NCBI RefSeq assembly: GCF_963675165.1
Contig: NC_087393.1
Span: forward strand, 955,002-1,019,001
Length of the DNA stretch: 64,000 nucleotides
Direction: 5' to 3'
From: Halichondria panicea
Taxonomy: Eukaryota; Porifera; Demospongiae; Suberitida; Halichondriidae
Position 1 is the stretch's first letter. Each line of letters begins with the position of its first letter. A program made the translations under genes and the position numbers. The notes under the pieces are model-generated. The model did not search any database, had not been told where the DNA came from, and saw only the letters and a program-made list of their open reading frames with translations. Below are positions 49,501 through 62,100 of the stretch, piece after piece.

Positions 49501-50652
49501 TGGATAGTGCGCTCAATGGTAAATCTATTGTGTAAATCAATAAGTAGTCCTCACATTATGTTACGTCACAGCCACTGTACTTATCCACATTTATTTTTTA
49601 CCCACAGGTTTAACTAATTTCTTATGAGATTAACTTGTCGCCTGAGTGTGTATCCGATCCGAGCCTCAAGTTAATGAATAAATCTACAGAGCTGATGTTT
49701 TGCTTAGCTGTCTCTGTCTACAGTATATACAGAGAGGTAGCCTCTCCTTTTCTGTTCTTTATCACAATAAAATAAAATACTGTTTTAACGTTCAATGAGT
49801 AAAATACGGTAAATAATAAATTAATTGTCCACCCACACGCCAACAGTAAATACCAGGCCCACTATTCAAGGGGCTGGAGTCGAGGCTAGATTTATGATGT
49901 TACAATAATTATTTTGTTGTTAATATGCATGAAACATTGCTAATATTTACAGTGCTAACTACATGTACAATGTATATGATAATGTAGCTGATCAGTTACT
50001 TTGCTGGCTCTTCATCAGTACTCAGGCTGGCAGTACTAGAGGCTAGAGCTTGGCAAACTGGCACTAGAGCTTGGCAAGTTGGCACTAGATCTTGGCCTTG
50101 ACTCACGCTTGAGAAATAATGGTCCAGTTTCTGCGACATAGTTGCTGCTCTCAATCAACCTCTGTGGTAGATTATTGATCAGTTGCACAGTGCATTGCGA
50201 TGTGCAAGAAATAGTTTATAGCCACACCTGTTTCAATTAAATGGTGCATGCTAGCCAGCTAGCTAGCTAGCTTAGTTACACTGAAGAATCAAAGTTACTA
50301 GTATAGTATAGAGCTAGCTCTTGGACATGCTGTTTGTCTGCCACTAATCTATACCTGTAATTCCCAGGCTCAGTGAAGACAGTCATCAGAGAAGGTGGGG
50401 CTCTTAGTGTGGTTTTTGCAGAGGAAGGGGGGGCTCCAGCCCCCAAAGCCCTGCCCCTCCCAGGGGCGTAGGCAGGAATTTGAGGAAGGGGGGGCTGAGC
50501 TGTTCGCGCCAGAAACTACTTGGCGCGGAGCGCCGAAAATTCCGGTGACCGGAAGCCACACCCCCTAATTAATGACTCATTGCGCATGTGCAAGAAATAG
50601 CCACACCTTGCTTCAATTAATAATACTGCTAAAGCTAGCTAGCTTAGTTGCA

Positions 50653-51417
50653 CCAGAGATACAAAAGAAAGGGGATTGGAAACGACCGCCCACGCCCTAT
50701 GTAAAAGGACTGACATCCGGTGAAGCACTCCGTGTAATTATTGCGCTCGCAAATAATTACATGGAAAAGTTTTGTATCCCTGGTTTCTAGCTCTCCTATC
50801 CACTAGAGATCACTCAGGGCCTGGGAGATACTTGAGAGAAGTAAGCTTATACCACTGACAAGCTCTAAGTCCGTTGTCTTTACTCTGTTTCCAATTTTTT
50901 TGAGTTTAGCTTGAATTACTCTATGTCAACTTTTCTCTGTCCCTCCTGTGAAGTCAAAACAGCAAAGGACATTGCTTGACTTGGTTATTATGTATCTAAG
51001 TGCTACATAGAATGGCTTTATGCTATAAATAAGCTGTACTGTTCATAAACGTTTGCAGTATAGTCCTTCAAACTGCTTTAGTATACTTTTAGACACACCA
51101 CGGGCCTGTCCCTCCTACGACTTCATAGTAAAGGCTATTTCTTCTTGCATAGCATTTATTTGTCTAGTAATAGTGGCTGCATGGCTTAGTCGACTTTTTA
51201 GAGCTAAATTCTCTTTACTTTTTAGAAAAATCAACATTAAAGATTATCAATTTCACTGCTATGTACAGCACATTGTAGAGCAGTCAAGACAGGTAATGAG
51301 CATGCTGACTATAAATATAATCCTTTGTAGTTTTAGTCACGCCCTATAACACGGAATGCTTCACGCAAAAATTTCGTAAAAATTTCGTTTCCAATCCCCT
51401 TTCTTTTGTATCTCTGG
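50653..51417. mobile_element. 765-bp TIR element (copy 2)
   Basis: Inverted ends CCAGAGATACAAAAGAAAGG and GGGATTGGAAACG, with the inverse ending TCTTTTGTATCTCTGG, are almost perfect over 35 bp. The interior matches 19473-20226 in the same orientation. The outer part of the ends differs between copies (CATAGATTG against CAGAGATAC), yet each copy remains self-complementary. Confidence 0.85.
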
Positions 51418-51578
51418 TCAAACTCACATATGAACTTTGTTCTGCACAGTCAGCAAAGTCAAGTGGGCACACGCCCACAAGCATAGTGACAAAGCCACAA
51501 GCCACGGCACGTTAGGGACAGAACATACACGTACACAGGGCTATATCAGAGTCTGAGACAGTGTATCAATTAAGGCTG

Positions 51579-53255
51579 CAGGGCCGTAGCCACCAGTCAG
51601 GTTAGTCAGGTTTCAACCTGACCACTTTTTCTGAGGTGAATAGGCAATGGTCGTCACTACAGTAAACACATAATGGACAAAAAATGCAAGTGAACTTCTT
51701 CTGCAGTGCAAAACATGCAAGCATGCTAGAACTATAAGTGATCAAGACTATTAGTCTACATGCTATCATTGCTATGGCGAGAGAGAATCCCTTCCAAGTC
51801 TTTCAGACCAAGCTCACCATCCAGCTAACCATTTTTTGTTCCCCAAGCGATCATTTGGAAAGTCCAAACCAGTTTTGTGGTCTTGCCAAATACAACTTTG
51901 CTGTTTCTCCATCATGATAAGAATCAAGATGTTGTGTTCTGTAACATTAATTTTGTGTTAGGGCTAAGCTTTAAAGCTGAACAGAATCTAGTCCAGCAGT
52001 ATAGCTAGCCTCGATCCCAGGCCGAGTTTTCGCTTTTATAACGGTTAGGCGAACAACTGGGCCTGGTACTAGTTGTCTGCGCATGCGTCAAATTTTCATT
52101 GTATATTTGTGGTCGGCAAAAATATTTAATAAATCAATAATAGAAATTTGTACACAGAAAATGCACAGAGTGAGTACACAAAAGATGCACATAGGGAGCT
52201 GCTTCACAAAGGCCTGGGGAGTTGCCAGTTGTGCTGCAGCACAATTACAGTGACCCAGGGCAACTTCAGGATGATTGAATGCCTTCAAATTACGTTTCAA
52301 AAAGATTTAGCAGGCTGCTGGACTTCTGTGATTCTAGGCCCCAACTCGTAACTCAGTTAAATTTTGCTTGAGAAAACATAGATGATGTCTCTGAGCTACC
52401 CAGCAACGCTCGAATGAGCAGGTCATACTCCAGTCCTGTGAGTATAGGACAATATTAAAAGAAACCAAAGACGGTTAAACCCTTACCTCAAACTGTCCAG
52501 TCTCGTCTGTTAGTATAGCCAAGAGGAGCACTGTTGGGATAGCTGGATATTAGCCATTGCTCCTGTACAGAGAAGTAGACATTTTAAATACGTGTAGATC
52601 TATACATATTAAATTTCTCGGTTATAGTGTCATTGTTGACGAGCTGATAATGGCAGCACCAAGTTCTCTAGCTCACACTTTCACTTGATCCACCATATTA
52701 ATGATAAAACTATAGTCTACCTACGTACCGGTAGATCTTGCCAAACATGAACAATACTTGATAGCATAGCCATAGGGCCCACACAAAAATATCTGACCTT
52801 TAACAAGCTTGACAAAGCTTTATACCTCTTCCCTTGTTGTTCAGTCTTCAGAATAAGCTTCAGAGAAGAGAGAAGCTTCAGCTAAGAGCCATTCCAATCG
52901 ATTCCAATAATGATAAAACGGGAACTGACTTCTAGTACACGATAGTACAAGAATATAAATGTCACGAAAGTGAACGAGAATATCCATTCGTCAGAATCTG
53001 ACGAACGACTGACGCATGCGCAGACAACTAGTACCAGGCCCAGTTGTTCGCCTAACCGTTATAAAAGCGAAAACTCGGCCTGGGATCGAGGCTACAGAGT
53101 ATAGCCAGTAGAGAAGGGGCGTTACCAACGATACCGAACTTTTTTTTTTTTTTTTTTTTACGATACCGAAAATGGGCGTGCCCCAAAAATTCGGCGTGCT
53201 ACGCACGCCGATTTCTTAACAACCTGACCACTCTAAAGTTGGTGGCTGCGGCCCT
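51579..53255. mobile_element. CAGGGCCGTAGCCACC element hosting a nested insertion
   Basis: CAGGGCCGTAGCCACCAGTC at the left and TTGGTGGCTGCGGCCCTG at the right are inverse ends; an AACCTGACCACT motif is found near both. The 1.1-kb TAGCCTCG element (52006-53094) is inserted in it. The terminus is of hAT type. A related short copy appears at about 33840-33965 (GGCCATAGCAAGCGGTC). Confidence 0.65.
52006..53094. mobile_element. 1.1-kb TAGCCTCG element (copy 2)
   Basis: Same ends as 47385-48491 and near-identical interior on the opposite strand. The flanks are CAGTATAGC before and CAGAGTATAGC after, a target duplication with a 2-bp change. Confidence 0.88.
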
Positions 53256-53671
53256 GAGGCTAGGAGTTGAAAGCCTACGAGAAAAACACTGAGCTTGAAG
53301 CCATTATTGCACAGAGCTAGAGGGTCATGAAACCATGGTCGAAGGTCACATTCACTTAAATGAGCATTTAGGCTGTTAATTTCGACAAGGTGTTCCAAAG
53401 GTCCTGTTGCTAGTCTGGAGAGTTCTAGTATTACATCCTTACAACTCTCTCCATGAATTAACCTACGTCGCCTTCTGTCTGGGGCTAATCCTTTCTACTA
53501 CAGTAGTAACAATCGAATCCATGCTGCCGTGGCGGTTAGCTATAATGATATTCATGTAGACTATCATTTTATTCACACTTGTGGTCAATTAAATGTCCAA
53601 GAAATTCCTGGACACACTTGAACCAAACCTCAATGTGAGTTTGACCAGACTCAAGCTTTTAGGTTGAGGCG

Positions 53672-53975
53672 GGTATTCGAGACTAACCCCTCAGGCTGCC
53701 TTCACCATCGCCTCAAGCAACCCCCTAACCTCACAGTCCGATCGCGAGCCCACCAGTTACACTTTCCCCAACCACCCTCTCTCTCCCGGATGTAGACGCC
53801 ATAATTATTTCACGATGTCGTGAGCTGCCTATATTATTCGAAGAGCAAGATTCGCTGGTTGGTATTTTTATTTCTCTGAACAATGCGATCGGATTCATGT
53901 GCTTTGAAGACGTTGGAAAAGAGCTAGTGCACCAGACAACACATATAATGACATTCCCACATCTCCATTCCATTC
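53672..53975 (+). pseudogene. Gene E second-exon relic
   Basis: About 300 bp match gene E exon 2 (63328-63598), for example CCCCTCAGGCTGCC, TTTCCCCAACCACCCTCTCT and CAATGCGATCGGATTCATG. The copy has small insertions (ATAATT after the CGCCAT) and the string ends abruptly after CATTCCCACATC. It cannot encode a protein. Confidence 0.88.
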
Positions 53976-54602
53976 CCGATACAGCTCCGGCTGGTCAACC
54001 ACCATACTCACTTTAGAAAGACTTTATTTAGATCACCCCACAAGATTTTTATGAATGTACATCAGTTTTACATCTTATTTTTTAATTGTACAATGTCATA
54101 AATGCACGCCAATAACAAATTTGGTTAACAGCATAAAAACATAAAAACAATGCCACATGATCATAGATATTTTACAGTGCACATTAAAATAAAATAAAAA
54201 AAATACAATTTTACAAAACTAGCAAAGAAGAGACTGGTCTAGCTCCTGTAAGTTAGTACAAATGAAAAGTATACTATTGTAGTACAGTAGACTCGTTAAT
54301 CCGGTCACCCTTGGGACCAGGCAGCTTGGCCGGAATAGCGAGGTGGCTGTAGCTCAGGAAATAGCCGCGGCTTAAAAACAACCTTACCTCGAATCTAATG
54401 ACTACTTTTGCGGTTCTTGTCTCGAGGATAATGTAGGATAGTATTGAGTACAGAGTGCACTATCTCTATTGACTGGGAGTGAATAGTGAATCATTTGTTC
54501 TCTATTTAAGTGTAATTCAATTTTATTTGATAAACCACACCCAAAACGTCATATCCGGCCGTAATACACGTATAAAATTACATTGAAAACCTTGTTTGGG
54601 AC

Positions 54603-55337
54603 TAGCCTCCTTCGCAGCCTTTCCTTTTTCTGTTCTTTGTCACAGAAGAGAAAATTGGAGGAACAAAGAAAGAAAGAAGGAAGCAACTAAGAAAAAGGAG
54701 AGCCTGCCTTGCTAAGTCGCGTGATCCCCTACTGACGTAGACAAATTTTAACGAGCGTGGGCGAGAGAAAACCTCAATAACTGTCCTCCCACACAGTACT
54801 TGGAGCGCATTTACCAGGAACATAATCTGGTACAGTAGTACAGTGCAGTAGAGTCAGCCTTCGTGAGACCTTTAGTCAGTAGAGGAAGTATGAAAGACTA
54901 GAGTAGAGTAGACTATACTGCTGTAATAATTATATCTACTAATCAAGTGGGTCTGTTCTAAACTCAGGAAAAAAAACTGAGCTAAATTTAGATATTTAGT
55001 CTCTTTACTCTTTAGTCTTTACTAGGTAAGCCCTCGTCTACGATGTCTCCACGCTTGATTCTGGCTTACTATCTACTAATAGCTTTTATTTAGAGTTTGC
55101 AATGCGTAGGCATGCTGTAGCTTTTTGCTCTGTCAGGCTCCGCCCAGCTAGTGATTGCCCACGTTCATTTTCACTCGTCTACCACTCGTCTACCGTCACG
55201 CGACTTAGCAAGGCAGGCTCTCCTTTTTCTTAGTCTCTTCCTTCTTTCTTTCTTTGTTCCTCCAATTTGTCCCGTATTTTATCTTATTGAACTACAGTGA
55301 CAAAGAACAGAAAAAGGAGAGGCTGCAAAGGAGGCTA
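54603..55337. mobile_element. 735-bp TAGCCTCC element, nested, with 9-bp target duplication
   Basis: TAGCCTCCTTCGCAGCC and its inverse, with long inner arms (GAAAAAGGAGAGCCTGCCTT, TGCTAAGTCGCGTGA), are flanked by GTTTGGGAC (54594-54602, 55338-55346). The empty site in the sister element reads GTTAGGGAC (61938-61946). Confidence 0.92.
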
Positions 55338-55360
55338 GTTTGGGACAGCCAGCACTGGCC

Positions 55361-57686
55361 GGTGTCAGAGGAATGAATGACTCCCCGGTGGGAGTGACCC
55401 CCCGGTCATTCCTGCCTAAGGTGTGGGTGACTCCCCTTTGCGCATGTTTGTTCCCGCCAATGTGACCTGTTTCCATCGATGTAATTCGGTATATAGTAGC
55501 AGGAGTACATGCATTCATGCACTCCAATGCATGTACTCCTCATAGTAGAGAAGGAAGAGCCATGCAGGATGAAGAAGAGCAAGGTTAGTAGTAGCAAGGT
55601 AGAAATGAAGCAAGTGTTCATCCTGTAGTATAGACAGCAAGTGACAGCTGGAATGTAGACCTATACATAATAGTTATAGGCTGAGTCCAAGGTCTCTATG
55701 GGGTTTTGAGACCCGAAGGCCCGAGGCTGTAGCATCTTGAGCGTAGTGAGGGTGCTACTAAGCGCCTAAGGGTTGGTTGAAAATGGTAGCCTCTATAAAT
55801 AACAAGAAGCACACCAAAGCTGCTGATGCAGCTGACTGGAGGATACGTGTGCGCAGCGATGAGGAGAAATCAAGAATCCTCGAAGATTGCCATGCCAGAC
55901 GCTTCCTCCTCTCACAAGCCAGACGTCCCCTCTTCTCACAAGCCAGATGCCCTCTCCTCTCACAAGCCAGATGCTCCCTCCTCTCGCAAGCGAGACGCCC
56001 CCTTCTATCGTTAAGCTGCATCCTCTATGGAGCCACCTTTGAAGAAGCAAAGGACTACTCAGTCTGTAACAAGAAAGGTATATAGTTATATATACTTGTT
56101 AACAGGAGCTATCGTTAATTACAATTATTATTATGTGCACACTATACCGTTCATTATAATTATTGTGTGCACATTCGACAGAATTCAAGCTACTGGGTGA
56201 AGGATTTGGACCTGAGAACGGGAGACAAGGATGTAATTCTTGCTGAGAGTGGGATGCTTTCTGACCGTCATATGTATGCTGCCCACAAACTAATGAGAAT
56301 GCAATTTCCAAATATTGAAGGCTGCATGCTACTCTACTCTTCTGGTTCAGAAGATGTCCTTTCATGCAGTCACTAGTATAGTGAAGCCACAGGTATAATT
56401 TCTACTTAGAACTTAATTTAATAGTAGTATTATTATAATTATAGTATACATAATTATACCTCATCCTTGGCCGTATAATTATAATATTATTATAATTATA
56501 TCATACTCGTGCAGATATTCTTTGTAACAGAGAGGCATCACTGGATTGCGACAGCACTCATCAAGGGGGAACTTTTCCTCTTTGATAGCTGCTTCCAATA
56601 TGGGAAAGAACTGGAGCCAAGTGCTGAGCTGCAAATCGCACAAATGTATAAGCCTTTAATAGCCCGCACAATGGGCTAGCTGTTACTGTCTGTGGCCTCC
56701 ATTCAACAGCAGAGCAGTGGCAGTAACAACTGTGGTTTGTTTGCAATTGCCGCTGCATACCACGCATTGCAAGGAGACAATCTGGATACCATCACCCTAA
56801 ATGAAGACAAAATGAGGCCACATGCACCTTGTGCGTTGCTTTGAAAATGAGAAACTCAGAAGATTTCCAAAGTCAAAAGATGTTAGTAGCCGCAAGAGAC
56901 CAGAAAGATTTTCCAGCATATATAGTAATTACGATATACTGCCCTTGTCTCCGCCCTGACTGTTATGATGAAATGGTCCAGTGTGATATACGTGTAATGT
57001 GTGGTATCATTATAAATGTGTTCGTATTAAAGTATCTCCACTTGGAGATTGGTTCTGTCCTATATATATATAATTATAGTTGTAGATCTAAATAGAATTT
57101 TTTAGCATTTCGTTATCTTCCACTAGCTGTTTTTGTTTATACACTGTAATTTGCACTGTTGTTTTGTTTGTTTTTCATGCACTGTAGATCTAGTTATTGT
57201 GATGGATGTTGTTGTATTATAAGTTTTGCTTTACAGTGACGACCGTGAGACATGTGAAAATGTGAACAGAGTGTACAATGCAGTATAAGTACTATATAGG
57301 TACTAACTGATATGATAGCATAGCTAGACTGAACCAGTTTACAGTAAGGAACAGCTGTAATTATAGTCAATACTATATAACATTACAATACTATATAAAC
57401 AGGCCTCTCACAGATAGCATGCATGCAGTCCTGATAACAGTCTCTTGAGCTTGATTGTATAGTCACACTGCATGTGACAGGTATTGAGGATGTACTTAGT
57501 ATAGCCCTGAAGTCTCTTTAGCTCTATGGATGTTCGTATATAAATTTCGGGGGAGTCATTCGTGACTAGGAGTCAGTGACCGGGGGAGTCATTTATACCT
57601 AGGCGTGAGTGACCGGGAGTCACTGGTGACTAGGTAGGAGTGACCGGGAGTCATTATTTAGGGGAGTCATTCATTCCTATGACACC
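55361..57686 (+). mobile_element. 2.3-kb nested element with GGTGTCA ends
   Basis: Ends GGTGTCAGAGGAATGAATGA and TCATTCATTCCTATGACACC are inverse. Inside each end are repeated GGGAGTCA/TGACTCCC and GTGACCGG motifs (for example 57548-57670). The interior carries a Ulp1-like protease relic, so this is larger than the other non-autonomous elements. Its superfamily was not recognised. Confidence 0.75.
55826..56870 (+). pseudogene. Ulp1/C48-like cysteine protease relic in a transposon
   Basis: An upstream frame has tandem SSHKPDAP units (55895-56000). From 56172, SYWVKDLDLRTGDKDVILAE, SGMLSDRHMYAAHKLMRMQF and PNIEGCMLLYSS match the N-terminal part of Ulp1-like C48 domains. After a GTATAATT donor-like site, 56516 onward encodes IFFVTERHHWIATALIKGEL, FLFDSC, then SIQQQSSGSNNCGLFAIAAA. 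The His-Trp, Asp, Gln and Cys (NNCG) positions of the catalytic set are all recognisable. A TAG (56678-56680) interrupts the frame between the Asp and Cys blocks. C48-like proteases are known passengers in several DNA transposon groups. Confidence 0.7.
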
Positions 57687-57827
57687 AGTATAACCGAAAT
57701 AGTGAGTGGCCGTACTTCAGGGTGAGTTTTGTGCAGTAAACATATAGCTAGCATTCCGTGCCAAGCCAAATGGCCGGTATATCGAGGTGGCCGTTCTTCA
57801 GGGAGCCGGAATAGCGAGAGTCTACTG

Positions 57828-58276
57828 TACATGCTCCTCAAAAATCAGACCTTAACTAGCACAAACTCAAAAAATCAATGCCTAACACATTTGCTACTAA
57901 AAATTTACAAAATTCTGTGTATCTCAGAACCTACTAACAGCCTGCACTTCTGCTGGAGCTCAAAAGATGCATGTGCAAGGTAATGAAGTACTTGCACAAC
58001 AAATTTCAGATCTTAAAGTACGTTCCTGGATCCTCTAGCCTAGCTAGCTCTCTCTGGCTCTAGCTAGCCTGAGCCTCTCCCACATGCACAGTAAAGATAC
58101 TGGGGTAAGCATGCCTACTGATACTGACCCTCTTTCTAACAGTTTTAAAAGAGCACTAGTCTACATTTAATTTGTAGCATACCGTAGTTCCATGTTTAAG
58201 TACTGACCTGGCACATGCTGCACTATACTATAGATGTACTTGTACAGTTCCTTAATCTTCCCTACAGATATTTGTC
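57828..58276. other. Spacer before the DJ-1 pseudogene
   Basis: From about 58017 the sequence matches the region upstream of intact DJ-1 (37008-37245), including CCCACATGCACAGTAAAGAT and TGGCACATGCTGCACTATAC. This fixes the left part of the duplicated block. The first 190 bp hold nothing recognisable. Confidence 0.6.
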
Positions 58277-58956
58277 ATGGAGAAGCGTGCTCTGGTGATC
58301 CTTGCCCCAGGGGCTGAAGAGATGGAGACAGTCATTAGCACCGATGTCCTCCGTCGTGCGAAGATTAATGTCACCCTCGCTAGCTCTGGACTGGACTCAG
58401 CCGAACCCGTTATTTGCAGCAGGAATGTACGCATTGTGCCCGACATGTCTCTGGACGACGCTGTATTGAGGGGCCCCTATGATATCGTGGTTTTGCCTGG
58501 GGGGCTTGGAGGCTCAAAACGGTTGGCTGACTCGGAAAAAGTTAAGAGTGTCCTCGTATCGCAAGAGTCTGCTGGAGGTTTTGTGGCTGCAGTCTGTGCT
58601 GCACCTATAGTGCTCTACTCTCACATGGAATATCGAAGGTACAACTGACTAATAGATTTTTAATGGTGATATTGTATTTTTACAATTAGATCGTTAAGCA
58701 TGAATATTACTTGTATATAGGGGTTACCATCACTTTTATCCTCCCAGGGCAAGCAGATTACCTCCCACCCCTGTGTGAATGAGGAGCTGGAGGCTAGTGG
58801 ACAGTACAGCTACTCTGAGGCTCGTGTGATTAGAGAGTGATCACCAGTCAAGGACCAGGCAGCTGTTTCGAGTTTGCTCTGGCCATTGTGACAGCTCTGG
58901 TGGGAGAGGAGGTTGCCAAAGAGATAGCTGGACCAATGATGTTGCCAACTGTTTAG
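58277..58956 (+). pseudogene. PARK7: DJ-1/PARK7 pseudogene
   Basis: About 95% identical to the intact gene at 37246-37931. A 2-bp insertion (CACCTATAGTG against CACCTAGTG, near 58607) shifts the frame two codons after the active-site Cys. In exon 2 a 7-bp deletion near 58836 leaves GAG TGA, a premature stop. A 6-bp in-frame difference (AGCTCT) near 58382 may be ancestral. The protein would lose its C-terminal third. Confidence 0.92.
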
Positions 58957-59123
58957 CTGTTACATATTTATTACATGGTTGCTGCACATTATTGGTCAAC
59001 TTCGTAATTTGGAAAGACAAAATTACATGCACACAATAAGAATATGGGCATATATAAACTGAAAGAAACAGAGGGAGGAGGGTTGCAGTTAATCAGCAGT
59101 AACTATCATAATAGTATCAATAA

Positions 59124-62100
59124 CTATGAGTCCGTATGATGAACAAGTACTCGTTCATCTGCTCTGCCAGTCTTTTTTTTTAGTATTGTTGCTGTACCAT
59201 ATTTTGTAGATCTGCTACCTGAACCAGTTTTTCTCTTTTCCGTAGGATTAATGAGATGTTTTCCATGCGCTCCGCCAGTCTTGTTTTGTACCTTTGCTCC
59301 ATTACATTTTGTACCTGAGCTAGTGTTTCTTGTCGACACGGCAATCCTGCATAGATGTCTATCTATTGACACCATTTTGTTCCATATTCTTTCTTCAAAG
59401 TTCGTGTCTGTATTATTCTTGTTTCCAATGCATCCCATAACCTGCGTCCAAAATAACCCCGAGGCTGACGCAAGGAGAGAGGGCAGGAGAGCCCCAAGAA
59501 AGGTCAGTATGCCACGATTGTTTCGGTACTCCTGGTTCAATACTATATAGACGTACATGAACGTAACAAAAACACCGATACCAATGGCCAGTACACAAAC
59601 CAAAAAAACATAAGGTACAAGGCAGGTGAAACATAAACACCCACGAGCATAAGTAATTTGTACTTGTCGATTGTTTAGTTGAGCTGCTTCTCTTGGTTGA
59701 GCTGCTGCCGGTAGTGTTTTGTGGAAAACTTTAAGGATCACAGCAAAGAATGATATCAGTGCAAAGAGGCTTGTAATGTACAAGAGAAGAAGTGAGCCGG
59801 TTTCCACGGGAGCTGCTATTACTCCAATGAACACATAAATACAATTGAACAGTGCAAGTTGAGTGAACCACGTTACAGCAACAATGGTACCAACATGAAT
59901 GACGTTCTTTAGACGTATGCATTTACCTTCAGTATTCGCAAAATTTGGAAAGCCAAAACAGTTTATCTCATGCTGGGGTCCGGTAATAAAGTGGAAACGA
60001 ATCACAACATAGATCGCAGCTAGTGTGTCTACCACAGGAAAAACAACCATAGCAACAGCCATCACTACAAAGGCTGCAATTATGTCGTTAAAATTTGTTG
60101 GTGGTGTCCTCAAGCCATTGTAAATCGCATACCCATTACAGCAAAAGAGCAATAGAATGATCGGCACAATCAATATAAGAGTTGCCCAAACAAAGTATCT
60201 AAGTTTTTTTTCTTTGCCATTGTTATCAGTACTACTCATTTTCTCTTTAAACTCGTCATACATACTAGCCAATAGCAAAGGAATGGAAAACACACTCGAT
60301 ATCTCCAACAATACAAAGGCAATGCACAGCAGTCTCCTCAAAAGCAAAAAGCTGGAAACTTCATCAAATATACAATAGTCACTGGGGTTGCTATTAAAAA
60401 CGTAAACGGAGTATCCACTTTCAATTGTCGAATCAATGCCGTTTGTTATTGCTGTATTACGATGCACAGCATAAGATAAAAGCTGCAGTATGCATGTGAG
60501 ATAAATCTTATAAAGTTCAGTACAGCTTGTATATGGTGACATATTTTCACAGGTGGATTTGTTTGCGTTTTCACTGTTTAGCTCATTTTGCTGGCATTAA
60601 ATCCTGCTCAAGTTGTGAAATTATCATAGTGTTTCTATGTACTCGCAAGTGGTTTTAATGAGCATTTGCAATTTTACTCTCATTCGCAGAAATAATACTC
60701 GCGAAAATATGTCACCATATATATAAGGCCACTCCAAGTGACACTCTGGTTTCTGGTCCTGAAGTTTTTCTAATTGCATGCGGGCGGGCGGCTTTTCTCA
60801 TTATGTCATTATCAATTTTACCTTATGAATCTCATTATTTTTCAAATGAATATCATTATCACACTATTGCCTTGTACTGATAGCATTAATCTTATTCATT
60901 ACCCAAGATTGTGTAGATTATGTAGTGTTAATGAGATTCATAATCCTTATCAGTGCATGTGACGTCATGAGTCAATGTGTTTTGCCTAGCTAGCTGCTGG
61001 AACTATTATACAATATCTTTAGCAACAAAAGGGGCTGGCTTAAGCAAGGTAAGAGTAGCTGTTTAGGCCCTCAAAAGATGGAGTATGTTGTCATGATTAT
61101 GTTTCCCAAGTGGGAAGTCAATATGTGCAAAATTGTCTTAGCTATACTGGCTTCTTTAGCTCTGGCAGCCACCCTAGAGGTAGGCTATGTTGTGTATCTC
61201 AAGAATACAGTACCTGCTACTCTTCCCATTTATGATACTAGTACCTAGCAATGAGTTATTCATCTAGCCTTGTTTTTGAAGCTTGATCTTGGCATCTTCA
61301 TGGCCTCTTTTTGCAGTTTTCTTACTAAAAGTGGCATGACGTCATCATCATTTATGGGGCTAATTAGCATAATTGAATTAAGCTAATTAGTTTTTTGGAA
61401 AAAGAAAACATTGAGCTTCATGTTGAATCATCTTGATGTAGCATAAATGGTATGTTGCAAATAATACAGCAGTATGAACATTGTGTTAAATTTTGGTATT
61501 CAGACTTTGACCCGGGCCTTAAGTGCGCAGAGTTTGTACCACATGGACCATTCTGCGCATGCGTAGTAGAAATAATGAGATAAAATCCAAGAATAAAATC
61601 TGATGCGGCCGGTGGACCAGAAACCAGAGTATCACTTTACAATAATAATAATGCATTTATAATAGGCTCTACAGCAGACTCTCGTTAATCCGGTCACCCT
61701 TGGGACCATGCAGCTTGGCCGGAATAGCGAGGTGGCTGTAGCTCAGGAAATAGCTGCGGCTTAAAAACGACCTTACCTCGAATCTAATTACTACTTTTGC
61801 GGTTCTTGTCTCGAGGATAATGTAGGATAATGAATCATTTTGTTCTCTATTTAAGTGTAATTCAATTTTATTTGCTAAACCACACCCAAAACGTCATATC
61901 CGGCCGTAATACACGTATAAAATTACATTGAAAACCTTGTTAGGGACAGCCAGCACTTGCCGGTAACCGGAATAGCGAGTGGTCGTACTTCAGGGTGAGT
62001 TTTGTGCAGTAAACATATAGCTAGCATTCCGTGCCAAGCCAAATGGCCGGTATATCGAGGTGGCCGTACTTCAGGGAGCCGGAATAGCGAGAGTCTACTG

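Larger units (their letters stand above)
54285..57827. mobile_element. pogo/Tigger-like TA element with two nested insertions
   Basis: CAGTAGACTCGTTAATCCGG at the left and CCGGAATAGCGAGAGTCTAC at the right end in TA duplications. The 429-bp copy at 61672-62100 is uninterrupted and shows that this copy carries two insertions (54603-55337 and 55361-57686). The ends resemble pogo/Tigger termini (CAGTnGACnCTCGnTA). Neither copy has a transposase. Confidence 0.88.

Noticed and set aside
54602-54823. Open frame in the 735-bp TAGCCTCC element
   Set aside because: It overlaps the inverted arms of a non-autonomous element and has no recognisable domain.
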